In this document: piece after piece, positions 24,460 through 34,090 of the stretch
Position numbering within the stretch: position 1 is the first letter of the stretch
How the letters are laid out: each line of letters starts with the position of its first letter
DNA from: Thermomonospora echinospora
Lineage (GTDB): Bacteria; Actinomycetota; Actinomycetes; Streptosporangiales; Streptosporangiaceae
DNA: 64,000 nucleotides
Direction of reading: 5' to 3'
NCBI RefSeq assembly: GCF_900108175.1
Contig: NZ_FNVO01000016.1
Location: 98,486-162,485 of the forward strand
Notes under the pieces: generated by a model
Databases searched by the model: none
What the model saw: the letters and a program-made list of their open reading frames with translations, nothing else
What the model was told of the DNA's origin: nothing
Position numbers and translations under genes: made by a program

Positions 24460-25224
24460 GTGCACGCCGCTTCGCCGGCTCCGGAGCCCGTCACGGCCGA
24501 CGCCCCCGGGGCCATCACCAATCCGCTGCTCACGCAGTCCTGGCTCGATCTGGCCTTCGTCCACTGGGCCGTCGATCCGCAGGACGTGGAGCCGCTGCTG
24601 CCGGCCGGGGCCGTCCCCGACACGCTCGACGGGGTCACCTACGTGGGGCTCGTCGCGTTCCGGATGCACCGCGTGGGATGGTTCCGGCTCCCCGGGCTTC
24701 CCTACCTGGGGACGTTCCCGGAGACCAATGTCCGGCTCTACTCGGTGGACGGGCACGGGCGGCGCGGCGTGGTCTTCCGGTCGCTGGACGCCTCCCGGCT
24801 GGTACCCGTGATCATGGCGCGGGCGGGCTTCCGGCTCCCCTATCTGTGGTCGCGCATGACGGTCCGCGCCGACGGCGACGTCATCAGGTACACCAGCTCA
24901 CGACGATGGCCCGGGCCGCGCGGCGCCCACAGCCGGATCGCCGTCCGCAGGGGTGAGCCCATCGAGGAGCCCACCGAGCTGGAACACTTCCTGACCGCCC
25001 GCTGGGGCCTGCACAACGCCTTCCTCGGGCGTCTGATGTACCTGCCCAACGTCCACCCCCGCTGGCCCCTGCACCGCGCGACGCTGCTGTACTGCGACCA
25101 GGACCTCACCACCGCGGCAGGCCTGCCCGAGCACCTCGGCGAGCCGGTGAGCGTCCTGTACTCCCCCGGCGTTCCGGTGCGCTTCAGCCGCCCCGCCCGC
25201 CCGGCCGGCATCTCCACGCCCTGA
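24460..25224 (+). CDS. DUF2071 (YqjF-like) family protein
   Basis: A 254-residue protein matching the DUF2071/YqjF pattern: TQSWLDLAFVHWAVDPQDVEPLLP near the N terminus, then TYVGLVAFRM, FPETNVRLY and a C-terminal LLYCDQDL / VSVLYSPGVPVRF. The family has an acetoacetate-decarboxylase-like fold; its biochemical role is unsettled. The GTG at 24460 is the only sensible start in frame before the conserved region, with no good ribosome-binding site. It follows the amidohydrolase by 97 nt and converges with the SDR gene. Confidence 0.8.
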   Translation: MHAASPAPEPVTADAPGAITNPLLTQSWLDLAFVHWAVDPQDVEPLLPAGAVPDTLDGVTYVGLVAFRMHRVGWFRLPGLPYLGTFPETNVRLYSVDGHGRRGVVFRSLDASRLVPVIMARAGFRLPYLWSRMTVRADGDVIRYTSSRRWPGPRGAHSRIAVRRGEPIEEPTELEHFLTARWGLHNAFLGRLMYLPNVHPRWPLHRATLLYCDQDLTTAAGLPEHLGEPVSVLYSPGVPVRFSRPARPAGISTP

Positions 25225-25281
25225 GGAACGCGTTCGGGCGGCCGGCCCGCCGCCCCCGCCGACGGGGGCGGCGAGGGCGAG

Positions 25282-26088
25282 TCAGCGGTTGAGGGCGCCG
25301 AGGTCGACGCGCATCTGGGCGCCGGTGATGTACTTGCCCTCGTCGGAGGCCAGGAAGGCGACCATGTTGGCGATGTCCTCCGGCTCGACCATCTGGTAGG
25401 GCAGCGCCGGCATGTAGAGGGGGCCGAGCATGGGGGAGCCGGTCAGGAACTCCTCCAGCCCACCGTCGTTCATACCGGTCCGGACGCCGTGCGGGTGGAT
25501 CGTGTTGACCCTGATGTCGTGTTCGCCCAGCTCGTTGGCCAGGGTCTTGGCCAGGCCGACGACGCCGTGCTTGGAACTGGCGTAATGGGCCAGGAAGGGC
25601 AGCCCCTTCAACCCCGCCACCGAGCTGATGATGATGACCGACCCGCCCTGGCCCTGCTCGATGAGCGTCGGCACGGTGGCCTTGACCGTCTTCCACACCC
25701 CGGTGAGGTTGATGTCGATGACGTCCTGCCACTGCTCCTCGGTCAGCTCCCAGGTGCGGCCGTAGTTCACGATCCCCGCGTTGGCCACCACGACGTCCAG
25801 CCGGCCGAGCAGGGAGACGCCCTCACTCACCACCGCCTCCAGCGCCTGGAGGTCGCGCACGTCGGCCCTGCGGGCCAGCACCCGCCGCCCCTGCCCCTCC
25901 ACCAGCTTGGCGGTCTCGTCCAGTTCGGCCTGCGTGGCCGGCGCATACCCGACGTATCGGCTGGGGCTCTCGACGAGATCGATCGCGATGATGTCCGCGC
26001 CCTCGGCCGCCAGCCGGACGGCCTCCGCCCGGCCCTGTCCCCGCGCGGCGCCGGTGATGAAAGCGACCTTGCCCGTCAGACGTCCCAT
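25282..26088 (-). CDS. Mycofactocin-type SDR family oxidoreductase
   Basis: A 268-residue SDR with the insertion typical of mycofactocin-coupled dehydrogenases. After GAARGQGRAEAVRLAAEGAD and the IAIDL strand comes a long loop (SPSRYVGYAPAT) before the next helix. The catalytic Ser is in IISSVAG, and Tyr/Lys in YASSKHG; NTIHPHGVRTGM is also characteristic. In this subfamily NAD stays bound and electrons pass to the peptide cofactor mycofactocin. It would oxidise an alcohol made by the island's oxygenases. ATG 26088 has GGAGG upstream. No mycofactocin biosynthesis genes are in the window. Confidence 0.88.
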   Translation of the reverse strand: MGRLTGKVAFITGAARGQGRAEAVRLAAEGADIIAIDLVESPSRYVGYAPATQAELDETAKLVEGQGRRVLARRADVRDLQALEAVVSEGVSLLGRLDVVVANAGIVNYGRTWELTEEQWQDVIDINLTGVWKTVKATVPTLIEQGQGGSVIIISSVAGLKGLPFLAHYASSKHGVVGLAKTLANELGEHDIRVNTIHPHGVRTGMNDGGLEEFLTGSPMLGPLYMPALPYQMVEPEDIANMVAFLASDEGKYITGAQMRVDLGALNR

Positions 26089-26764
26089 GGGTTACCTCCA
26101 CGCTGGTCGGAATCGGCCGGACCCGACGATACGGGGCGGATGACCTTGGGACGGAGCGAACGCCCGTGGGCCGGGCCGATGATCGTCCGGGCCAGGATGG
26201 CACTAGGTGCCAAAGACAGCAAGATCCGGGCAAATTCTGACACACCGCCACATCACCGCCCCGAACCGTGGCCGTACCGGGGCTCCACCGCGCCTCGCCG
26301 AAGGCCGGCCCCCTGATCGTCATCGTCCGGATCGCCGAAGGCGCCGGCCCCGATCACGTGGATTGCAAATATTTTGGAGTTCGCGTCGCTTATGGATCGG
26401 TTCGCGGGCAATCCTCCAAGGGCAATCGCAGATTCGTCCTCATCAGGGAGGTAGCCGATCATGAGGACGAGCCATCCGCCGGGACGTGGAGGATGTCATG
26501 GCCCCGGCGTTCACGAACCGGACGTGACCACGGTCCGCCGGGACCGCCGATAGGACGGATGGACCGCACAACCGGTCGTGCCGGGGCGTTGTCGGCGCGT
26601 TGACCGTCGGCGCCGTCGCTTGAACTCCCGCATTGTGACGGCCATGGGAGCCGAGTGCGCCGAGCCCTGATTCCGCTCGCCGGATCCGTGCCGCCGGAGA
26701 TCCGAGGAGGACTTCACCGAAAGGAATAAGCGCGAAGACCCTGCCGAGCAGAATGGGAGTTTCG
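26089..26764. other. Intergenic region, 676 bp, no confident gene
   Basis: It separates the catabolic island from the surface-protein genes. A tiny frame 26461-26553 (30 codons, Gly/His/Pro/Arg-rich, GGGAGG 9 nt upstream) is possible but unsupported. AT-rich patches at about 26365-26395 may be promoters. No RNA gene or repeat seen. Confidence 0.5.
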
Positions 26765-27643
26765 ATGATGCGCGAACCCGCAAAAACGCACAGATCCGGG
26801 GCGGCGGTGCTGACCGCGGTGACGCTCGGGATGATCACGGCGGCCGCGCCGGCGACCGCCACGACGTCGGCGAGCCGGCCCGGGGCGCCCGGCGTCTCCG
26901 CGCAGGGGACGGCGACCGTCAGCGTGCTGCACGGCGTGCCGGGCGCCACGGTGGACGTCTACGCCAACGGCAAGAAGCTGCTGTCGAACTTCACACCCGG
27001 CTCGCTGAGCTCGCCGCAGAAGCTCCCGGCGGGCAGCTACGACATCAAGGTGCTGAAGGCCGGCGAGAACCCCGGCGCCACCCCGCTGGTCAGCAAGACC
27101 GTGCAGGTGGCGGACGGATCCAACGACACGATCACCGCGCATCTGAACGAGGGCGGCCAGCCCGCGATCACCGCCTTCGTCAACGACACCTCGAAGGTCC
27201 CGGCGGGCAAGGCCCGGCTGACCCTGCGGCACATCGCCGCCGCACCCGCCGTCGACGTCCGCGCCGACGGCAAGCCGGTGGTGCGGAACCTGGCCAACCC
27301 CGGCCAGGCCGAACTCGAGGTCCCGGCCAAAAAGGTCAGGGCCGACGTGGTACTCGCCGGCACCGGCAACGTCGTGGCCGGACCGGCCGACCTGAACCCT
27401 TCCGAGGGCAGCGACACGATCGTCTACGCCTGGGGCAGCGCCCGCGACAAGAACATCAAGCTCGCCGTGCAGAGCATCAAGGGCATGCAGACCGCTCCCG
27501 GTAGGGTGCCCGCCGGCAGCGGCGGGCAGGCCGCCGGACCCGACGGCGGAGCGCCCGGCTGGATGTACGGGCTGACCGGCCTGGCGATGCTGGTGGTGGT
27601 CGGCGCGGGTTCGCGGCTGCTGATCCTGCGGCGTCCCGGCTGA
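26765..27643 (+). CDS. Secreted, membrane-anchored DUF4397 protein
   Basis: A 292-residue exported protein. A Sec-type signal peptide occupies about residues 1-33 (hydrophobic core AAVLTAVTLGMITAA, ending ATAT). Two DUF4397 beta-sandwich segments follow (VSVLHGVPGATVDVYANG and LRHIAAAPAVDVRADGK), then a Gly/Pro-rich linker, one transmembrane helix (GLTGLAMLVVVGA) and a short RRPG tail. There is no LPxTG motif. The ATG at 26765 (or 26768) has GGGAG just upstream; an ATG at 26753 is also in frame. The class F sortase follows 48 nt later, a gene pair common in actinobacteria. Probably a cell-surface protein; ligand unknown. Confidence 0.85.
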   Translation: MMREPAKTHRSGAAVLTAVTLGMITAAAPATATTSASRPGAPGVSAQGTATVSVLHGVPGATVDVYANGKKLLSNFTPGSLSSPQKLPAGSYDIKVLKAGENPGATPLVSKTVQVADGSNDTITAHLNEGGQPAITAFVNDTSKVPAGKARLTLRHIAAAPAVDVRADGKPVVRNLANPGQAELEVPAKKVRADVVLAGTGNVVAGPADLNPSEGSDTIVYAWGSARDKNIKLAVQSIKGMQTAPGRVPAGSGGQAAGPDGGAPGWMYGLTGLAMLVVVGAGSRLLILRRPG

Positions 27644-27691
27644 TTCGGAAGACACCGGACGACGGGCGGCACCGGGCCGGGGCCGACGGGC

Positions 27692-28372
27692 ATGCCGACG
27701 CTCCGCCGGTCCCGGCCGGGCCACCGTCCACGAGCCGGGAACGCCAGACCGATGCTCACGACCCCACGCCCACTGGTCGCCCTCATGGTCGCCGGTTCCG
27801 TGGTCGCCGGCGCCGGAGCCGCCGCAATCCGGCTGCTGAACGACGCGAACGGGCTCACGGACGCCGGTCGTCGTCCCGCCTTCGGCACGGACGGCGCCCG
27901 AAGGGGCGTCCTGCGGTCTCCCGCGGTTCCGGTCGCGTTGTCGGCGCCCTCGATCATGTTGCGCGCGGCGGTGGTCCCGGTCGGCGTCGACGAGACCGGC
28001 GCCATGGCCCTGCCCGACGATGTCTCGTACGTCGGCTGGTACCAGTACGGGCCACGTCCCGGCTCGGCCGGCGGCTCGGCGGTACTGGCGGGGCACGTCG
28101 ACTCCCGGGAGCGCGGTACGGGCCCGCTGGCCTCCCTGCACCGTGTCTCTCCCGGCGACCGGCTGACCGTGCGCCTCGCCGACGGACGCGAGGTGGGTTA
28201 CCGCGTCGTCTCCCGGGAGGTCATCGAGAGGTCGGCGATGCCCCTCAACGTCTTCTTCGCCCGCGACGGCCTCCCCCGGCTCACGGTGATCACCTGCGGC
28301 GGCCCCTTCGACGCCGCCCTGGGTCACTACCGCGACAACATCGTCATCACCGCGGTCCCCGTCCACCCGTGA
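27692..28372 (+). CDS. Class F sortase
   Basis: A 226-residue membrane-anchored sortase. An N-terminal hydrophobic helix (LVALMVAGSVVAGAGAAA, about residues 28-45) precedes the sortase beta-barrel with catalytic His (LAGHVDS, His135), Cys (VITCGGPF, Cys202) and Arg (HYRDN, Arg214). It would cleave a sorting signal of an exported protein outside the membrane. The start is uncertain: ATG 27692 gives a basic, Arg-rich N terminus, ATG 27752 a 206-residue form beginning just before the membrane helix; neither has a clear ribosome-binding site. It is paired with the DUF4397 gene, which lacks an LPxTG, so its substrate may be encoded elsewhere. Confidence 0.9.
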   Translation: MPTLRRSRPGHRPRAGNARPMLTTPRPLVALMVAGSVVAGAGAAAIRLLNDANGLTDAGRRPAFGTDGARRGVLRSPAVPVALSAPSIMLRAAVVPVGVDETGAMALPDDVSYVGWYQYGPRPGSAGGSAVLAGHVDSRERGTGPLASLHRVSPGDRLTVRLADGREVGYRVVSREVIERSAMPLNVFFARDGLPRLTVITCGGPFDAALGHYRDNIVITAVPVHP

Positions 28373-28378
28373 CACGAG

Positions 28379-28407
28379 CGTGCCCCGCCCGGATCGGACG
28401 GGGCACG
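28379..28407. terminator. Hairpin between convergent sortase and L,D-transpeptidase genes
   Basis: A 9-bp inverted repeat CGTGCCCCG / CGGGGCACG with an 11-nt loop, starting 6 nt after the sortase stop. Just to the right, an 11-bp unit GTGGTCAGCCC is repeated about 2.6 times (about 28454-28484) across the end of the next gene. Confidence 0.65.
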
Positions 28408-28468
28408 TGGTCGTCGCCCGATCCGGGCGGACGTCGCGCGGACGAGGCCGGCCGTGGTCAGCCCGTGG

Positions 28469-29710
28469 TCAGCCCGTGGTCACCTCGCGGTCCAGGGCGC
28501 TGCCCTTGACCCACTTCGCCCACGGCATCTCGTAGTAGCTCCAGCCGTTGTTCCACGGCAGGCTCCGCTTGGTGCCGGTCACGATGACGATGTCGCCGCG
28601 GTAGGACAGGTTGTAGAACCACTCGGCGAAGGGCGGCGGGGCGTTGACGCAGCCGTGGCTGGCGTTGGTACGGCCGAACGCCCAGTAGCGGTCCGGAGCG
28701 GCGTGCACGTACTCGCCGGTGCTGGAGATGCGCACCGCGTGCGGCAGCATCAGGTCGTAGCCGCCGTTGGCCTTGTCCTTGGGGTCGACGCCCATCCACG
28801 CCGAGGTCATCCGCTCGACCCTGTGCTTGCTCATGGTCAGGTGGATGCCGCTGGTAGTCAGGTAGGTGTCGACGCCGTTGACGACCCGGCCGCCCTTGCC
28901 GGCGCTGATCCCGGTCTTCTTGACCGTCTTGCCGTTGACCTTGACGATCATCTTCTTGGTCTTGGCGCTGGCGATCGAGATGTGCGAGTCGCCGATCCGG
29001 AACTTGCGGCCGAAGTCGGCGGTGCCGTACACGCCCTTGCCCGCCCGGACCCCGGCGAGGTCGGCGCGGACCGCGACCGTCTGGTTGGGCTCCCAGTACG
29101 CCCCGTTCTTGGTCCGGAAGATCACCTGCCGGTCGCTGACCCAGAACCAGGCGCCGGTGGCCGGCTTGGTGGACTTGACCCGCAGCGCCTGCTCCACCGC
29201 CTTCTTGTCACGGTCGGCGATCGACCGGTTGAAGGTCAGCGTGATGGGCATGCCGACGCCGACCTTCTCTCCCGGCATCGGGATCATGTCGACGACCGTC
29301 AGCGGGGCGGCGGCCCGCACCGTCCGGAAGCTGCTGGTCGCCGTGGTCGTCTTGCCCTTGGGGTTGCGGGCGATCGCCGAGACCTCGTAGGACGCCCCGG
29401 GGATCAGCGTGCGGGACTGCCAGGTGGTCTTGTCGGCGGACATCCGCCCATCCACCGGCTTGCCCTTGGCGGTGACGGTGACCTGCTCCAGCGTCCCGTT
29501 ACCCGCCTTGACCACGACGCCCCGGTCCGGAAGCGCCCTGTTGGTCCCGGTGGCCGGCGTGATCGTCACCTGGGGAGCCGACGCGTCCTCCTGGCCGGCG
29601 ACGGTGCTCCCCGTGCCCGTACCGCCGTCGTCACCTCCCGAGCAGGCCGTCGCCGCGAGCAGCACCACCGCCCCCGTGACCCCCGCAGCACCCACTCCGC
29701 GCAACAACAC
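28469..29710 (-). CDS. Lipoprotein L,D-transpeptidase (first copy)
   Basis: A 413-residue cell-wall enzyme that makes 3-3 crosslinks in peptidoglycan. A lipoprotein signal peptide with lipobox AATAC (Cys about residue 23) is followed by two Ig-like domains and a YkuD catalytic domain with HAVRISSTGEYVHAAP and SHGCVN (catalytic Cys354), then the C-terminal aromatic tail. The GTG at 29710 was chosen because GGGAGG lies 6 nt upstream and it gives a compact signal peptide; frames from 29749 or 29758 would add a poorly supported N terminus. It is paralogous to the gene at 29914, which reads toward it on the same strand. Confidence 0.92.
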   Translation of the reverse strand: MLLRGVGAAGVTGAVVLLAATACSGGDDGGTGTGSTVAGQEDASAPQVTITPATGTNRALPDRGVVVKAGNGTLEQVTVTAKGKPVDGRMSADKTTWQSRTLIPGASYEVSAIARNPKGKTTTATSSFRTVRAAAPLTVVDMIPMPGEKVGVGMPITLTFNRSIADRDKKAVEQALRVKSTKPATGAWFWVSDRQVIFRTKNGAYWEPNQTVAVRADLAGVRAGKGVYGTADFGRKFRIGDSHISIASAKTKKMIVKVNGKTVKKTGISAGKGGRVVNGVDTYLTTSGIHLTMSKHRVERMTSAWMGVDPKDKANGGYDLMLPHAVRISSTGEYVHAAPDRYWAFGRTNASHGCVNAPPPFAEWFYNLSYRGDIVIVTGTKRSLPWNNGWSYYEMPWAKWVKGSALDREVTTG

Positions 29711-29838
29711 CCTGAACCTCCCAGACCCCACCACATTCCGGACCGACATTAGCGACAAAAGTCACCGTTGACCTGCCATAAGCCGGAATTCCGGCCGGTC
29801 GAGATCGAAGTGTTGCCGTTCGGCCCGCACCTCTTATC

Positions 29839-29878
29839 CGCCGAGAGCCCCCGGAGCTTTCCCCGGGGGCTCTCGGCG
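29839..29878. terminator. Strong hairpin between the two L,D-transpeptidase genes
   Basis: A perfect 16-bp inverted repeat (29839-29854 with 29863-29878, containing GAGAGCCCCCGG) around an 8-nt loop, 36 nt downstream of the second transpeptidase gene on the minus strand. It makes the two paralogues separate transcripts. Confidence 0.75.
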
Positions 29879-29913
29879 GCCTGCGGCGGGGATCGGTGTC
29901 CCCGCGGCGGCGG

Positions 29914-31092
29914 TCAGGTCAGCGCGCTGCCCTCTTTCCACTCGTTGAAGGACAGCTGCCAGTAGCCCCACCCGTTGTCCCATTCGAGCTGGCGGCTGGT
30001 GCCGGTCAGCTTGACCACGTCGCCGCGCTGGTGGATGCCGTAGTACCAGCGGGCGTTCTCGGGGCTGAGGTTCAGGCAGCCGTGGCTGACGTTGGCCGAC
30101 CCCTGCGAGCCCACCGACCAGGGCGCGGCGTGGAAGTACTCGCCGCTGTTGGAAATGCGGATGGCGTGGTTCACCGACTGCTCGTACCAGCCGGCGTCGC
30201 CCTCCTTACGCCCAGGAGCGGTCATCTTGACCGGGTTGCCCTTCTCCATCAGCAGGTGAACGCCGCTGGTGGTGGTGTACTCCCGGGTGGTGCCGTTGCC
30301 GGCGCTGAACGGCATGGTGCGCAGCTTCTTGCCGTCCCGGTAAACGGTGGCGTGGTGGTCGTTGATGTTGCCGGTGGTGACCTGCTTGGCGCCGATCTCG
30401 ATGGTGTAGGAGCTGTCCTTGGTCCCGTAGACGCCCTTGGCGGCCTGCAGCCCGGCCAGCCGCGCGGTGAAGCGCACCTTCTGGTAGGGCTGCCAGTAGG
30501 TCTTGGTCCGGTAGATGACCTGCTGGGGGTCGATCCAGCGCCAGGCGCCCTCCACCGGCTTCTCCGGCTTGACCTCCAGCGCCCGCTCCACGGCGGCCTT
30601 GTCGGTGACCGGCCGGTCGAACCGGACGATGATCGGCATGCCCACGCCGACCTTCTCGCCCTTGACGTTGGGCGTGACGTCGGCGAGGGCGAAGGTCTGC
30701 TGTGGTCTGAGCGTGGTGAACGTGCTGTTGGCCGAGGCCACCTTGCCGTCGCCGTTCTTGGTCCGCACGGTGACGGTGTAGGAGGTGCCCGGCACCAGCG
30801 TCCGGGCGGACTTCCAGCCGGTGCGGTCCCCGCTCAGCTTCCCGGTGATGGGCACGGCGCCGCCGGTGACGCTGACGTCCTCCAGCGTGCCGTCGGCGAC
30901 CTTGACCTCGATCGGCGCGTCCGGCTTCACCGCGCCCGTGCCGTTGGCGGGCGTGATCGTCACCGTGGCCTCTTTGGCCGAGCTGAGGGCGCCGGCACCG
31001 CCGCTGCAGCCGCTGACGAAGACCGTCACCGCACCGGCGCCACCGGTCACGATCAGCCAGAGCCTGGCTCTCCCGCTCACACGATCCCCCAT
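29914..31092 (-). CDS. Lipoprotein L,D-transpeptidase (second copy)
   Basis: A 392-residue paralogue of the preceding gene: lipobox VSGC after a hydrophobic signal (LWLIVTGGAGAVTVFVSG), two Ig-like domains, and a YkuD domain with HAIRISNSGEYFHAAP and SHGCLN (catalytic Cys339), ending in an aromatic tail (WDNGWGYWQLSFNEW). It makes 3-3 peptidoglycan crosslinks outside the membrane, as known for mycobacterial LdtMt2-type enzymes. ATG 31092 is used; a GTG four codons later is also possible. Tandem duplicates of this kind suggest different growth-phase or stress roles. Confidence 0.92.
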   Translation of the reverse strand: MGDRVSGRARLWLIVTGGAGAVTVFVSGCSGGAGALSSAKEATVTITPANGTGAVKPDAPIEVKVADGTLEDVSVTGGAVPITGKLSGDRTGWKSARTLVPGTSYTVTVRTKNGDGKVASANSTFTTLRPQQTFALADVTPNVKGEKVGVGMPIIVRFDRPVTDKAAVERALEVKPEKPVEGAWRWIDPQQVIYRTKTYWQPYQKVRFTARLAGLQAAKGVYGTKDSSYTIEIGAKQVTTGNINDHHATVYRDGKKLRTMPFSAGNGTTREYTTTSGVHLLMEKGNPVKMTAPGRKEGDAGWYEQSVNHAIRISNSGEYFHAAPWSVGSQGSANVSHGCLNLSPENARWYYGIHQRGDVVKLTGTSRQLEWDNGWGYWQLSFNEWKEGSALT

Positions 31093-31183
31093 ATCTGATC
31101 TTCACCCCTTTGGCGAAGAATCTATCCGAGATACCCAGACGCCGGAGGCGGGGGAAAAGTTCGGCGTGACGGGGTCTGTCGTG

Positions 31184-31861
31184 TCAGCCGGCCGGTTCGG
31201 CGTTGACGTGCCGCAGGCAGCGCCGGAAGCCCAGGACCGAGACCGCCACCGCCACCGCGCCGAGCGCGGCCACCAGGCCGGTGCGCACCCACAGGTAGGT
31301 GCCGATCGACTCGTTGAACAGGATCCACAGGCTGATCGCGGCATTGATGGCGAACACCAGCGACCACAGCAGCGAGATCCGCAGGAAGAACCGGTGCACC
31401 CGCTCGTGCCGCAGGAACGCCTCCGGCATCGGGACCATGTCGGTGGCGACCTTGCGCGCCAGCGGGCGGTTCAGCGGCACCGAGGCCAGGAAGGTCATGC
31501 TGACCATGAGCGTGCCGAGGGTGGGCTGCAGGAAGTAGACCACCGGGCTGTGGGTGACCGCGGCCAGCCCGGCGCGGACCGTCACGCCGAGGGCGGCCAG
31601 GATCAGCAGCCCCGGCACGCCCTGCCCCCGGACCTTGCGCCACACGATGCCGCCGTACACCCACGACACCGCCGCCACCAGCGCGCCGTTCAGGCCCAGC
31701 AGGACGAACGCCGCGTAGAAGACGGCGACCGGGGCCACGACCCCCTCGGCGAAGCGCGGCAGCGCATGCCACAGCATCGAGGTCAGCCTGGGCAGCTCGA
31801 ACCCGTGCGAGGGGTGCGGAAGGTGGGCTGGACAGGCCGCGGGCTGAGCGGTCTCAGACAT
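31184..31861 (-). CDS. VC0807-family integral membrane protein
   Basis: A 225-residue membrane protein with five to six predicted helices (for example VVAPVAVFYAAFVLLGLNGA, GLLILAALGVTVRAGLAAV, LLWSLVFAINAAISLWILF, GLVAALGAVAVAVSVLG). The layout, including a conserved LxPTLGTxMVSxTFLASVPL stretch and RHERVHRFF, matches the uncharacterised VC0807 family. ATG 31861 starts a short hydrophilic N terminus. No substrate or partner is evident. It is divergent from the chromate transporter across a 265-bp gap. Confidence 0.72.
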   Translation of the reverse strand: MSETAQPAACPAHLPHPSHGFELPRLTSMLWHALPRFAEGVVAPVAVFYAAFVLLGLNGALVAAVSWVYGGIVWRKVRGQGVPGLLILAALGVTVRAGLAAVTHSPVVYFLQPTLGTLMVSMTFLASVPLNRPLARKVATDMVPMPEAFLRHERVHRFFLRISLLWSLVFAINAAISLWILFNESIGTYLWVRTGLVAALGAVAVAVSVLGFRRCLRHVNAEPAG

Positions 31862-32126
31862 GGTGCGAAGGGCCCCCGAGTCGGCCGGTAGTGCGGTGAC
31901 GACCCGCCCCACAGTATGTGATGACCGCCCCGGGCCGGCCCGAAAACCGGACACTTCCCCCGCCTGTGTGCGCATCGCCACCACCCCTGCCGTTCACCGT
32001 CCGCCCGTGCGCCCGTGCGCCCGACGCACGTTAGTTCGGCCGGGAACGGCTCCGGGTTCGAAAATCATCGGGTCGGAGGGCGGCCCGCTCACCCGGCGTT
32101 CACCACCGGTCGGCAGACTGTGCCCC

Positions 32127-33308
<1,182 letters not shown>

Positions 33309-33309
33309 C

Positions 33310-34077
33310 GTGGACGCAGAACGAATCGAGGCCCGGGTGCGGGCCCTGCTCGCCCGCGCCGAGCACCCCGCCACTCCCCGACCGGAGGCCGAGGCGGCGC
33401 ACGCCAAGGCCGCCGAGCTGATGCTGCGCCACGCCCTCGACGAGGCCGCGCTGCGCGCCGACCAAGGGCAGGTGCCCGACCCCGCCGTGTACTGGGAGCG
33501 GATCGCGCCGGGCGGCGGAGGCCACGCGCGGGCCCGCACCGCGGCGGCCGGTGCGGTCATCAAGGCGTACGGGGGGCGCTACGCCGTACGCGGCGACGGC
33601 ACCCGCGGGCAGGACATCACGCTGCTGATCGTCACGACCCGGGCGGCGCGCGACGCCCTGCTCCTGCTGCTGCCGTCGCTGGAGCTGCAGATGGAGGGCG
33701 CCGGCCGCCGCGAGACCGACGCCTACATGGCCACCGTGCCCAAGGACGCCTTCGCCCGCCGCTCCGACCGCAGCCGGTGGGCCAACAACTACTTCCGGGC
33801 GTTCATCGTCGGCTACGGCGACGCGGTCGCGCGACGGATCGAGCAGGCCCGCCAGGGGCTGCTCGCCCAGGACGGCGGGGGCTCCTCGCGGGCGCTGGTG
33901 CTGGCCGGCGAGGACCGGCGGGTGGCGGCCGAGTTCGCCGCGCGGTTCCCGGAACTGGGCAGGCCGCGCGTCCAGCGGCTGCGCGCCGACGGCTACCGGG
34001 CGGGCCGGGTCGCCGGAGACCGCGCCGATCTGGGCGACGGCCGGCTCGGCGCGTCTCGGCCCGCGATCACCCCCTGA
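33310..34077 (+). CDS. DUF2786 domain protein
   Basis: A 255-residue soluble protein. The N-terminal 40 residues (ARVRALLARAEHPATPRPEAEAAHAKAAELML) match DUF2786, a short helical domain found in bacteria and phage. The rest, with YWERI, YGGRYAVRG and RRSDRSRWANNYFRAFIVGYG, follows the usual actinobacterial form. No enzyme motif is evident. GTG 33310 lies 1 nt after the chrA stop, so it is read through from that gene. Convergent with the LysR gene. Confidence 0.78.
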   Translation: MDAERIEARVRALLARAEHPATPRPEAEAAHAKAAELMLRHALDEAALRADQGQVPDPAVYWERIAPGGGGHARARTAAAGAVIKAYGGRYAVRGDGTRGQDITLLIVTTRAARDALLLLLPSLELQMEGAGRRETDAYMATVPKDAFARRSDRSRWANNYFRAFIVGYGDAVARRIEQARQGLLAQDGGGSSRALVLAGEDRRVAAEFAARFPELGRPRVQRLRADGYRAGRVAGDRADLGDGRLGASRPAITP

Positions 34078-34090
34078 CCAGCCCCCACGG

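Noticed and set aside
1..26088. Classical steroid (kstR/kstR2) degradation cluster
   Set aside because: No ring-cleavage genes (kstD, hsaC, hsaD) or mce genes, and the operator does not resemble the KstR or KstR2 motifs; only individual enzyme families overlap.
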